The notes beneath the pieces were generated by a model that saw only the letters and a program-made list of their open reading frames with translations, did no database searches and was not told the DNA's origin. Shown here in pieces: positions 45,213 through 53,809 of a DNA stretch of 64,000 nt. Made by a program: the position numbers and the translations under genes. Source of the DNA: Herminiimonas arsenicoxydans (GTDB lineage Bacteria > Pseudomonadota > Gammaproteobacteria > Burkholderiales > Burkholderiaceae_D). Every line of letters begins with the position of its first letter. Position 1 is the stretch's first letter. The DNA lies in assembly GCA_000026125.1 (NCBI GenBank), contig CU207211.1, forward strand, positions 2,294,001 through 2,358,000. Direction: 5' to 3'.

Positions 45213-46073
45213 TCACCTGACGATGGTTGGATACAAACGGGCGCTCAGTGTCACCATTCCGGCGAGCGCTACAGATAACACTAGAAAATACAGCCCCAGC
45301 CCAATATGTGGCGTCAGGGAGTAGCCCGGCAACAAGAGCACTCTCAACGCATCAACCTGATAAGTCAGTGGATTGATATGGGAAATGATCTGCAGGCTGG
45401 GCGGCATCATCGATGTCGGATAGATCGCGTTGCTGGCAAAGAATAAGGGCATCGTAAGAAGCTGCCCTACTCCCATGAAACGTTCCCTCGTTTTGACCAG
45501 GCATGCAACGATCAGCGAAAAACTGGAAAACAATCCCGCTGACAACAAGACGCACATCACCAGCCCGCCCAGGGAGATGATATCCAGCTTCATTTTGACT
45601 CCCAGTATCGCCGCCAGAATCAGTACGACAACGACTTGAATGAGCGCACGAGCGCCACCTCCCAATGCCTTACCCAACACCAGGCAAGACCTGGGAGTCG
45701 GACTGGCAAGAAACTTGTGGATGATGCCAAGATCGCGTTCCCATATGATGGAAATTCCGTTAAAGATCGCAATGAACAAGACGCTTTGCGCCAGGATTCC
45801 AGGCATCAGAAAATCCAGATAGGGGAAACCGGCGGTATCGATCACGTGGGCATGGCTCATTACCTGCCCGAAGATAAGGAGCCAGAGCGCCGGCTGCACT
45901 GCCCGCGTCAACAATTCTGTCGGATCGTGCAACAGCTTGCGTATTTCCATCTCAGTGATTGCCCATGTTTTGGCAAAAAAGGAAGTGACTCTGTAAGTCA
46001 CACTGGACGTATCAATAACAGCATTCTCAGCCGAGTCGGTGGCTGGCAAGGCGTGTTTGAGAGGTTTCATCAT
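45213..46073 (-). CDS. ABC-2 type exporter permease
   Basis: 286 codons from ATG 46073 (GGGGAG upstream), overlapping the end of its ATPase gene by 47 bp. Six membrane helices, with the ABC-2 pattern FLMPGILAQSVLF and ...SMMPPSLQIISHINPLTYQVDALR. Close in kind to DrrB/NodJ exporters. Convergent with the DevC-like gene. Confidence 0.85.
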   Translation of the reverse strand: MMKPLKHALPATDSAENAVIDTSSVTYRVTSFFAKTWAITEMEIRKLLHDPTELLTRAVQPALWLLIFGQVMSHAHVIDTAGFPYLDFLMPGILAQSVLFIAIFNGISIIWERDLGIIHKFLASPTPRSCLVLGKALGGGARALIQVVVVLILAAILGVKMKLDIISLGGLVMCVLLSAGLFSSFSLIVACLVKTRERFMGVGQLLTMPLFFASNAIYPTSMMPPSLQIISHINPLTYQVDALRVLLLPGYSLTPHIGLGLYFLVLSVALAGMVTLSARLYPTIVR

Positions 46074-46827
46074 ATGCTCCCCGCATCGAGGTTTCATCTT
46101 GCGTGTAATACTCAAACGCCTCTTCGAAATTCGCATTCGGACCAACTGATGCACTTAATTCTGCGGGTGTGCCGATTGCGGTGATTTTTCCCCGGTTCAT
46201 GATCGCAACACGATTGCACAAACGTTCTGCCTCTTCCAGATAGTGAGTAGTCAGAAAAATGGCGCTGCCGAACTGAGCCTGCAGTTTCTCCAGCTGCTCC
46301 CATACTGAAATACGCGCGACAGGATCGAGGCCGACAGTAGGTTCATCAAGGAACAATACGCGAGGATGATGCAGCGTGGACTGGGCAATTTCCAGGCGGC
46401 GGATCATTCCGCCGGAGTATGTCTTCACCAGATTCCGGCTTACTGCGCTGAGACTCATAAACGCTAATGCATCACGAATGCGCACTTTGCGTTCAGCACG
46501 GGGAATATCGTACAGTTTGGCAAATATGCTCAGATTTTCGTAGCCGGTAAGATCTCCATCGGCAGACAGTGCCTGCGGTACATAGCCAATGATGCGCCTC
46601 ACTCGAGCGGCGTTCTGAACCACATCAAATCCGCCAACCTTTGCATGCCCGGAACTAGGCTCAAGGAGCGTTGCTAGCATCTTGATGACGGTCGTCTTGC
46701 CTGCGCCATTACGCCCGAGAAGGCCGAAAACCTCTCCGGGTGGAATGGACATATTGATTGAGTCGACCGCAATAAAATCGCCGAAGCGGCGGCTCAAGTC
46801 CTGCATTTCGATAATGGGCTGTAACAT
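46027..46827 (-). CDS. ABC exporter ATPase (DrrA-like)
   Basis: 266 codons. Walker A GRNGAGKT (38-45), signature YSGGMIRRLEIAQ, Walker B VLFLDEPTVGLD, TTHYLEEAERLC switch. Works with the overlapping ABC-2 permease. The substrate is unknown. Probably read from the upstream YflT-type gene, 96 bp away. Confidence 0.88.
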   Translation of the reverse strand: MLQPIIEMQDLSRRFGDFIAVDSINMSIPPGEVFGLLGRNGAGKTTVIKMLATLLEPSSGHAKVGGFDVVQNAARVRRIIGYVPQALSADGDLTGYENLSIFAKLYDIPRAERKVRIRDALAFMSLSAVSRNLVKTYSGGMIRRLEIAQSTLHHPRVLFLDEPTVGLDPVARISVWEQLEKLQAQFGSAIFLTTHYLEEAERLCNRVAIMNRGKITAIGTPAELSASVGPNANFEEAFEYYTQDETSMRGAYDETSQTRLASHRLG

Positions 46828-46923
46828 CGCGAGTGAAGAAAATCAGCATCAAAGCAAAGCGTAAATATGTCGTTGCCAATCACAAGCGCCATCTGAAAAA
46901 ATAGAAGCCGCATGTTGCATGCA

Positions 46924-47475
46924 CTAGACATGCACAGGTACGGAACCTTCATTTGGTGCGGCATGATGATCGAAGGACAAGTGACCAGAAGTTTTCAATA
47001 GATTCTTCGCCTGTAAAACGTCCTCGGCACTGCCATGCACGATCAGCATGAAGTGATCCGCTTTCAAGGAAGTCTCATATCGCAGCACAGAGTTCCTGGG
47101 AATGCCGATAGCAGTCAAGGCGCCGACCAAGGCACTTGATCCACCAACCAATGCAGCACCTTCCAATCCGCTGAAAATCATCGCTGCCAGCGGGCCAAGG
47201 ACGACGACGTGGCCAACAACGGGGATGAAAAGAAGTGCCGATCCAAAGAGTATGCCAATGAGCCCGCCCCAAAAAGCACCCAGCTTCCCGAATATCCTGG
47301 CGCGATCGCCGGCGTTGAGGAAGCCGACAACATGCTCCTCCAGTCGGTAGTCACGTCCGATGATCGATATTTTTTTCATGTCAAATCCGGCTAGCTGAAG
47401 CGCTTTGACTGCATTTTCAGCTTCGCTATGAAGAGCATAGGTAGCGATTGCAAGATCGGTATCGAGTGTTTCCAT
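46924..47475 (-). CDS. YflT-type membrane stress protein
   Basis: 183 codons with AGGAG before ATG 47475. The N-terminal part (ATYALHSEAENAVKALQLAGFDMKKISIIG) is the general-stress-protein-17M/YflT fold; it is followed by a Gly-rich hydrophobic pair of helices (about 65-120) and a small alpha/beta C-terminus. The role is unknown, though related proteins are stress-induced. The FNR box at 47537-47550 is 62 bp upstream. Confidence 0.75.
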   Translation of the reverse strand: METLDTDLAIATYALHSEAENAVKALQLAGFDMKKISIIGRDYRLEEHVVGFLNAGDRARIFGKLGAFWGGLIGILFGSALLFIPVVGHVVVLGPLAAMIFSGLEGAALVGGSSALVGALTAIGIPRNSVLRYETSLKADHFMLIVHGSAEDVLQAKNLLKTSGHLSFDHHAAPNEGSVPVHV

Positions 47476-47509
47476 AACGAACTCCTGTCAGGTGATTTTG
47501 TGGAGTCCA

Positions 47510-47550
47510 ATGCTGATCTCATCCGCATCGGGTGATTTGATATATATCAA
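47510..47550 (-). promoter_or_regulatory. FNR box for the YflT-ABC exporter unit
   Basis: Perfect TTGATATATATCAA (47537-47550); CAGCAT (47510-47515, minus strand) is 21 bp off, the weakest -10 of the set. Confidence 0.68.
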
Positions 47551-47651
47551 TCAGAGCGGGATGATTGCTTCCTCAAGTGCATGGCTGCGCCTGGACGATG
47601 CCGTACAGAAATGCAGGCATCGTATCCAATCTACACAGACCACTGTCGCAT

Positions 47652-47692
47652 TTGACATGGATCAATGGCACATCTGTTTACGCGTCTATTCT
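47652..47692 (+). promoter_or_regulatory. FNR box and -10 for hsp20 copy 2
   Basis: TTGACATGGATCAA (47652-47665), identical to the box at 28530, with TATTCT (47687-47692) 21 bp downstream. Confidence 0.78.
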
Positions 47693-47790
47693 TGATTAGA
47701 TGATGAGTTTTCATCGTCTTTGCGATAGTGCGGCAAATTTTGTTATTGCTGCCTATTCTTGAATGTCATCGATAAAAAGTGAGGTCAATC

Positions 47791-48240
47791 ATGGCTGGAA
47801 ATTTGATGCGTTTTTCTCCATTCAACAATATTGCACGCTTCGAGCCGCTCAGGGAATTCGAAGATATGTTTCGGGAGCTACGTCTGGCACCTGCCGTGCA
47901 GGCATTTGAGGCCGCGCAAACCATGAAAATGGATGTGTCTGAAACAGAGAAGGCCTACACCGTGAAGGTGGAAATTCCTGGCATGAAGAAAGACGATATA
48001 AAAATTGACGTTAATGGCAATCAAGTTTCTATTTCTGCGGAGACATCCCAGACCAAGGAACAAAAGGATGGCGAAACAGTAGTGCGCAGCGAACGCTTTT
48101 CCGGACGACTGTATCGGGATTTTTCATTGAGCCATGAAATCGATGCGGACCATGCTCTTGCCAAATACCAGGACGGCATTCTTGAACTAACGCTCCCCAA
48201 AAAAACACGCAGCGGAGCAAAACTATTGACGATCAGTTGA
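47791..48240 (+). CDS. Small heat shock protein (Hsp20), copy 2
   Basis: 149 codons from ATG 47791 with the same GTGAGGTCAATC leader as copy 1. Alpha-crystallin domain about 45-140 (KVEIPGMKKDDIKIDVNGNQ, FSGRLYRDFSLSHEID, GILELTLPKK). About three quarters of residues are shared with copy 1 by eye. A holdase chaperone; copy 2 has the perfect FNR box. Confidence 0.92.
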   Translation: MAGNLMRFSPFNNIARFEPLREFEDMFRELRLAPAVQAFEAAQTMKMDVSETEKAYTVKVEIPGMKKDDIKIDVNGNQVSISAETSQTKEQKDGETVVRSERFSGRLYRDFSLSHEIDADHALAKYQDGILELTLPKKTRSGAKLLTIS

Positions 48241-48431
48241 GCATCTTTGGCATGACACGATTGCAGAGCGATCAACGGGGGAGTCATCCCCCGGCTCCTC
48301 ATGCAAGAAATGTACTCGCCTGATGGAATGAACATGGAAGTACTTCACTCGTACTCGCTGGCAATCTGTTTTGCATTGGCTGCGAGCTGAGATTGAAGTG
48401 AGGGAAATCTTCCCATAGCAGAGAGGGCCGC

Positions 48432-48755
48432 ATGATGGCAGATCTTACCGAGCGACAATTGATTCACTTGCAAGAACTTCTCGACACTCAGGAAATTTCA
48501 GCGCGCATCAGGGCTAGAGTGGCTATTCCCGAAGAATCAGATGATTGCGAGCCTACCGATGTTGATGATGCCATGATAAAAATGGAACTCGTTGAGTTAG
48601 CCGATATAGAAGCCGCCCATCGTCGCATAGACAATCATCAGTATGGTCTTTGTATCGACTGCGGATGCACTATCGATTACGCCAGGCTCCAGGCTTCCCC
48701 AACCGCCAAGCGATGCACACAGTGCCAGCGCCTTCACGAGCAACGCCATCACTAA
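48432..48755 (+). CDS. DksA/TraR-type C4 zinc-finger protein
   Basis: 107 codons. N-terminal helical hairpin (coiled coil), then C-x2-C-x(17)-C-x2-C (CIDCGC...RCTQCQ) zinc finger. Such proteins enter the secondary channel of RNA polymerase and adjust transcription in starvation. The DxxDA tip of DksA is only partly matched (DVDDAM). Function inferred by family. In the middle of the stress genes, before polX. Confidence 0.82.
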   Translation: MMADLTERQLIHLQELLDTQEISARIRARVAIPEESDDCEPTDVDDAMIKMELVELADIEAAHRRIDNHQYGLCIDCGCTIDYARLQASPTAKRCTQCQRLHEQRHH

Positions 48756-48850
48756 ATCCTTCGTTGCTGAATGATGTGTTTTCCCCTTGCATTCATGTTG
48801 CAATGCTGGCCAGGTAACGAGCGTTGATTCAATCGTGAAGGGAGCACCGG

Positions 48851-50581
48851 ATGCTTATTCACAATACAGATGTGGCGACCATTTTTAATCAGATTGCTGA
48901 TTTGCTCGAAATAAAGGGAGATAACCCGTTTCGCATCCGTGCCTATCGCAATGCCGCAAGAACGCTGAATACCCTCGCATTCAGCGTTCAGACCATGGTG
49001 AAGGAAAAACGCAATCTGACGGATTTGCCTGGCATCGGTATTGATTTGGCAGGCAAAATCGTCGAGATAGTTACAACCGGAACATGTGCCCTGCGCGAAC
49101 AGTTGCATCGCGAGTTACCGTCGTCAATCCATGAACTGCTGAACTTGCCGGGACTGGGCCCCAAGCGTGTCAAAGCGCTTTACCAGGAACGCAATATTCA
49201 AACACTGGATCAGCTATATAGCTCTGCCTGCAATGGTCAGATCAGGAATGTTCCTGGCTTTGGCATACGCACCGAGCAACGCATACTCGAAGCGATCAGA
49301 GCGCAACAATCTAAGAAGAAACGCTACCGGCTGGATCTGGCCGAAACCATAGCCGGATCACTCCTGAAGTATTTCCAGGCGTCGCCGCATGTCAGAAAGA
49401 TCGACATAGCAGGCAGTTTTCGGCGCCGGCAGGAAACGGTCGGCGACCTGGATATTCTGATCAGTTCATCCCACCCTGACTCGGTGATTCAACATTTCAT
49501 CAAATTTGAAGAAATCGTGCAGGTCCTGGCACAAGGAAAAACCCGCGCCAGCGTTGTGCTGCGACAGGGCATGCAAGTGGATTTGCGGGTAGTCGCCAAT
49601 GTTAGTTTTGGCGCAGCACTTTATTACTCCACCGGTTCCAAAGCGCACAATATCGCAGTGCGAACATTGGCCCAGAAACGCGGATTAAAGATAAACGAAT
49701 ATGGCGTGTTTTCCGGTGCGCAGCGTATTGCAGGCGAAACGGAACTTACCGTGTTCCAGTCGGTTGGTTTGCCTTATATCGAGCCGGAGCTGCGTGAAAA
49801 TCGCGGCGAACTTGCCGCTGCTCAGGCAGGAACATTGCCGCAACTGATACGCTTGACAGATCTGGCCGGCGACTTGCATGCACACACCAAGGCATCGGAT
49901 GGACAGCACAGCTTGCGTGAGATGGCGATGGAAGCAAAAAATCGCGGCTTGTCTTACCTCGCCATTACCGATCATTCAAGCAGCTTGACTATTACTCATG
50001 GCTTGGATGCCCAGGGCCTGATAAAGCAGATGAATGAAATCGATGCATTGAATGCTGAACTGGACATCAAGATCTTGAAGGGCTGTGAAGTTGAAATCAA
50101 TGAGGATGGCACGCTCGATTTGCCAGACGACATACTTGAGCGCCTGGATATTGTCGTCGGCGCAGTTCACAGCAAATTCGGATTATCCAGAGAACGTCAA
50201 ACCATGCGTATCATGCGAGCGATGGATCACCCTTGTTTCACGCTACTCGCTCACCCCTCCGGGCGTTTGATTCTGGAGCGGGAGCCATATGACGTTGATA
50301 TGCATCAGATCATTCTTCATGCCCGGCAGCGCGGCTGTTTTCTGGAATTGAACGCGCAACCAAGTCGCCTGGATCTGAGCGATACCTACTGCATGATGGC
50401 AAGGAGCGAAGGCGTTTTGATCAGTGTAAATTCAGATGCCCACAGCATTTTCGATTTTGACAATCTCCGCTTCGGAATCGGCCAGGCCAGGAGAGGATGG
50501 CTGGAAAAGGATGACGTGCTGAACACCCTGTCGATCGATCAGCTTCTTGCTGCCATTGCCCGCACAAGATGTCATCGCTAA
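48851..50581 (+). CDS. polX: DNA polymerase X with PHP domain
   Basis: 576 codons, normal for bacterial PolX. N-terminal 8-kDa and HhH regions (LPGIGIDLAGKI, LPGLGPKRVKAL), polymerase core with GSFRRRQETVGDLDIL supplying metal carboxylates, and a C-terminal PHP nuclease domain (DLHAHTKASDG, ...SVNSDAHS). Repairs gaps and lesions, for instance in base excision. It ends 337 bp before the csp gene. Confidence 0.92.
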   Translation: MLIHNTDVATIFNQIADLLEIKGDNPFRIRAYRNAARTLNTLAFSVQTMVKEKRNLTDLPGIGIDLAGKIVEIVTTGTCALREQLHRELPSSIHELLNLPGLGPKRVKALYQERNIQTLDQLYSSACNGQIRNVPGFGIRTEQRILEAIRAQQSKKKRYRLDLAETIAGSLLKYFQASPHVRKIDIAGSFRRRQETVGDLDILISSSHPDSVIQHFIKFEEIVQVLAQGKTRASVVLRQGMQVDLRVVANVSFGAALYYSTGSKAHNIAVRTLAQKRGLKINEYGVFSGAQRIAGETELTVFQSVGLPYIEPELRENRGELAAAQAGTLPQLIRLTDLAGDLHAHTKASDGQHSLREMAMEAKNRGLSYLAITDHSSSLTITHGLDAQGLIKQMNEIDALNAELDIKILKGCEVEINEDGTLDLPDDILERLDIVVGAVHSKFGLSRERQTMRIMRAMDHPCFTLLAHPSGRLILEREPYDVDMHQIILHARQRGCFLELNAQPSRLDLSDTYCMMARSEGVLISVNSDAHSIFDFDNLRFGIGQARRGWLEKDDVLNTLSIDQLLAAIARTRCHR

Positions 50582-50757
50582 CTCCAGCGTGAGTTGGTTC
50601 GCTGTCATTTGATGCTGCAGCATCAGACTGGACTGCTGCGGCAAGGAAGCACATATCGCGTGGTCGATCATTTTTCCGCGTCAGATTGCGCGCCGCCGCC
50701 AGATATCCACTCCTCGAGGCACGTCCGCGAAAAATACGCCCGTGAGATTCAACAATT

Positions 50758-50799
50758 TTGATACAGATCAAGCTGCAACGGTTTTTCTACTCCTAGCAT
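50758..50799 (+). promoter_or_regulatory. FNR box and -10 for the cold-shock gene
   Basis: TTGATACAGATCAA (50758-50771) with TAGCAT (50794-50799) 22 bp downstream. The gap 50582-50918 otherwise holds no gene. Confidence 0.72.
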
Positions 50800-50918
50800 G
50801 ACTAAATGGGAGTGCAGGCTTATCGACTCTCCCATATCAGAGGAAAATAAAGGTCGCACCCATCCTTCTGATCAATAACCCAGCAATGGCTTACGACTCA
50901 ACTTTTGAAAGACATATC

Positions 50919-51122
50919 ATGCAAACTGGTACTGTAAAGTGGTTCAATGACAGCAAGGGATTCGGATTTATCACTCCGGATAGTGGCGGTGAAGATTTGT
51001 TTGCGCATTTCTCGGCGATTACGATGGAAGGCTTCAAGACTCTGAAGGAAGGACAAAAAGTCAGTTTCGAGGTCACCCAGGGGCCCAAAGGCAAGCAAGC
51101 ATCGAATATCAAGAATGCGTAG
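50919..51122 (+). CDS. cspA: Cold-shock-family RNA-binding protein
   Basis: 67 codons from ATG 50919 (50886 is in frame but extends the protein beyond the family). RNP1 KGFGFI and RNP2 DLFAHFS are both present. Binds single-stranded RNA and melts secondary structure. Under an FNR box, so probably induced by oxygen limitation rather than cold. A 14-bp hairpin follows. Confidence 0.93.
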   Translation: MQTGTVKWFNDSKGFGFITPDSGGEDLFAHFSAITMEGFKTLKEGQKVSFEVTQGPKGKQASNIKNA

Positions 51123-51130
51123 AGGGACGA

Positions 51131-51164
51131 GAACACATTTCATGCACTACCATGAAATGTGTTC
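51131..51164 (+). terminator. Hairpin after csp gene
   Basis: GAACACATTTCATG/CATGAAATGTGTTC, a perfect 14-bp stem with a 6-nt loop, 9 bp after the stop. No T run, so termination would be weak or Rho-assisted. Confidence 0.55.
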
Positions 51165-51306
51165 TTGGCTACGCGACACAATGCATCTGCCTTTCAGGCA
51201 AGACTCGCTCACACTTGCAGATGGTGAGAATTTTTCTATTTACCATCTTCCAGAAACAGACTCGCAATATCCTCTCAAGTAGAGCGTGCCGTAAAACCAC
51301 AAACAA

Positions 51307-52313
51307 TCATTGCGCTTCACTGATCTGAAGCACTGCAGTACCCCTCAGCCTCCCCGACCTCAAATCGGACAATGCCTGATTTGCCTCTTCCAGGGGATAA
51401 GGTACAACATGCATGCGCAATGGGATCTTGGATACCAATGTGAAGAAATCCTGTCCGTCTCGACGCGTCAGATTGGCGACTGAGCAAATCCGCCGTTCCC
51501 CCAAAGAAGCGCGTACGGAAATGCTGGAATATCGCTCATATGGATACCGGCACAGATGACGGCGCCACCTTTATGTACATGGCGCAGGGCTTGCGGCACG
51601 AGCTCTCCTGCAGGGGCAAACAGCAAGGCCGCATCCAGCGGAGATGGCGGTTCCTCATCACTGGATCCAGCCCAGACAACGCCGCAATCATAGGCAAGCT
51701 GCTGCGCTGCTTGATCGCCAGGGCGCGTGAAGCCATAGACGGTTCGTCCCTGATGGCAAGCGATTTGCGTGATGATCTGCGCCGCTGCTCCAAAGCCGTA
51801 AACGCCGATGCGCTTCGCCCCTGCTGCCATTCTCAATGCCCGATAGCCGATAAGCCCGGCGCATAACAATGGGGCTGCTTCAAGGTTGGAATACATCCCT
51901 GGCATGGGAAAGCAGTATTGGCTGTCAGCCGCTACGTACTCCGCATATCCGCCATTGATCGTGCATCCCGTGAAAGACGCGTGATCGCAAAGATTTTCTT
52001 GTCCAGCGACACAATATGAACACTGGCCGCAGGTATGCCCAAGCCAGGGCACACCTGCGCGATCACCGATGCGGAAGCTCTGAACCGCCGATCCTGTTGC
52101 GACTATCGTGCCGACTATTTCATGCCCGGGTATGATCGGAAATACGGCATTGGGCAACTCTGCATCCAGCAGATGCAGATCTGTTCTGCAAACACCGCAG
52201 GTATGTACCCTGATCAACAGATCATTGGCCCCTGCAACAGGTTTTTCAACCGACCGTAACTGCAATGCTTCACCGGCAGCAGATAAAACCATTGCTTTCA
52301 TCTTCTCTTGCAT
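51307..52313 (-). pseudogene. Zinc alcohol dehydrogenase, frameshifted
   Basis: Two reading frames together make one AdhA-type zinc dehydrogenase: 52313 to 51468 gives the zinc-binding GroES-like part (CGVCRTDLHLLD, PGHEIVGTIV, CGQCSYCVAGQENLC) and Rossmann fold to PYALLWG; 51504 to 51307 supplies the end (WGERRICSVANLTRRDGQDFF...). The break is at a run of five G on the minus strand (51498-51502); six would restore TGG-GGG-GAA. Either a true frameshift or a sequencing error. Intact homologues oxidise alcohols or reduce aldehydes. Confidence 0.82.
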
Positions 52314-52395
52314 CTCGCACCCCTTCAAGCTTTCCAGCGCATGCATGCAAGGATGGAGCTGATGCAGTTGCCAGTGCCTGATGCATCAGCTCGAC

Positions 52396-52473
52396 AGTAA
52401 TATGCGTTGCATCGATTGATGGATTCCAAGACGGGTCTTCAATGATTTTTTTCACTTCAATGTCGGTACGTAT
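52396..52473 (-). pseudogene. Decayed BON-domain gene fragment
   Basis: After GGAGGAG the minus strand reads (I)RTDIEVKKIIEDPSWNPSI, then DATHITVEL, which matches the start of BON proteins such as the one at 27331 (MKTDRQLKQDVIDELEW). The position of the start codon is ATA (52471-52473), not ATG, and similarity ends after about 26 codons. A truncated, non-expressed remnant. Confidence 0.6.
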
Positions 52474-52530
52474 CGTCTCCTCCAGAAAAGATGGTTTTTC
52501 AAAGAAGAAAATTACCTGCCCCCTTGAACC

Positions 52531-52734
52531 TCATTTATCCAGAAGAAAAGAGATTTTTGCATTGATGCGGTAATGGGTAATCTTGTCCTTGTCGACACTT
52601 GCCTCCATCTCCTTGATATAAATCGACTTGATGTTATGGACGGTCTTGGCAGCTGTTTTTACCGCCATCTGCGCCGCATCTTCCCAGCTCTTGTCTGACT
52701 CTGCCAACACCTCAATCACTTTAAGTAAGCTCAT
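52531..52734 (-). CDS. Dodecin (flavin-binding)
   Basis: 67 codons from ATG 52734 (AGGAG spaced for it; ATG 52740 is too close). Contains the SWEDA motif and KVIEVLAES...KTVHNIKSIYIKEMEASVDKDKITHYRINAKISF, the full dodecin fold. Twelve subunits form a hollow shell that holds flavin or lumichrome and protects against flavin photo-damage. Under the FNR box at 52794, and 440 bp from ribE. Confidence 0.9.
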   Translation of the reverse strand: MSLLKVIEVLAESDKSWEDAAQMAVKTAAKTVHNIKSIYIKEMEASVDKDKITHYRINAKISFLLDK

Positions 52735-52766
52735 TGCCATCTCCTGGTTCAGGGTTAAGGCATTTG

Positions 52767-52807
52767 AAACTACGCTTGTACCTGCGCTAATCCTTGATAT
52801 ATATCAA
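52767..52807 (-). promoter_or_regulatory. FNR box and -10 for dodecin
   Basis: Perfect TTGATATATATCAA (52794-52807) with TAGTTT (52767-52772, minus strand) 21 bp downstream. Confidence 0.74.
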
Positions 52808-53177
52808 ACATCAGGGAAGCTTTACAGATTTGACGCGGCCTGTGATGAAAGCCGGTTTTTTCGTAATTGATTTGTCCAGGCGGATATTTCAACGGAACGG
52901 TGCAGATCCCTGTGGCCATGCCTTGCATGAAAGCAAGGCAATGCGTGGAGAATTGCTTGATGCTGCATGCAGCCAGGCTGCGTGTAACTGCGTTGCAGGT
53001 CTGCAGCGCAGTGTATTACTGGGAGCGACGTTTGCAGAAAATGGGAACAGAAGTGCACTTGATCAATTTGCCTGCACTCTTTTGCAATCTGTTAACTCAT
53101 GCAGTTATCAATACATTTCCAGGCAGCACTGCTGCCTGAGTAAATTAATTTATATAAGCAATGGTTTTATTCAGGTA
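52808..53177. other. 370-bp gap at the island border
   Basis: No gene is supported here. It holds a 7-bp hairpin (GCCTTGC/GCAAGGC near 52919-52938) and AT-rich sequence near 53120-53170. It marks the change from stress genes to the riboflavin genes. Confidence 0.4.
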
Positions 53178-53795
53178 TTACTCTGCGCGCGACCATGTAA
53201 GCATGCGCTCTACATAACGCGCGATCAAATCGATTTCCAGATTGACCTTGCTGCCGGTCTGCAAATGCTTGAGCGTGGTGACTTGCACCGTGTGCGGAAT
53301 CAGGTTGACAGAAAATTCGCATGCATCCGCACCGTCTGCAACGGTGTTGACCGTGAGCGACACGCCGTTGATGACGATGGAGCCTTTGACAGCGATGAAT
53401 TTCGCCAGCTCTTTCGGCGCCTTGACTACCAGCAGCCAGGACTCGCCCACCGGTTCGAATTTTTGCACCGTGCCCAGGCCATCGACATGGCCGGATACCA
53501 GATGCCCGCCCAGGCGCTCGGACAAGGTCACCGCCTTTTCCAGATTGACTTCGCCGATTGCATCCAGACCGGTAGTGCAATTCAGGCTTTCGCGCGACAC
53601 GTCGACCTCGAATGTGCTCTCCGTTTTTGCCACCACTGTCATGCAGGCGCCATTCAGGGTGATTGAATCGCCCAGCGCGACATCGGCCAGCGGCAAGCCG
53701 CCGGCATCCACCGTCAGGCGATGCCCGGCAGCCTGGTCGCCGAGTGGGGAAATTGCAGTGATTTTGCCGACAGCGGCGACGATTCCAGTAAACAT
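53178..53795 (-). CDS. ribE: Riboflavin synthase, alpha chain
   Basis: 205 codons. Two lumazine-binding repeats (1-97 and 98-195), each opening with a MFTGIV- or HLVSGHVDG-type motif and containing SLTV-like turns. Joins two 6,7-dimethyl-8-ribityllumazine molecules to give riboflavin. 14 bp downstream of ribD, same operon. Confidence 0.95.
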   Translation of the reverse strand: MFTGIVAAVGKITAISPLGDQAAGHRLTVDAGGLPLADVALGDSITLNGACMTVVAKTESTFEVDVSRESLNCTTGLDAIGEVNLEKAVTLSERLGGHLVSGHVDGLGTVQKFEPVGESWLLVVKAPKELAKFIAVKGSIVINGVSLTVNTVADGADACEFSVNLIPHTVQVTTLKHLQTGSKVNLEIDLIARYVERMLTWSRAE

Positions 53796-53809
53796 GATGA
53801 GCAGATAAG

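Noticed and set aside
48264..48278. TTGCAGAGCGATCAA after hsp20 copy 2
   Set aside because: Wrong spacing (5 bp) and a mismatched left half.
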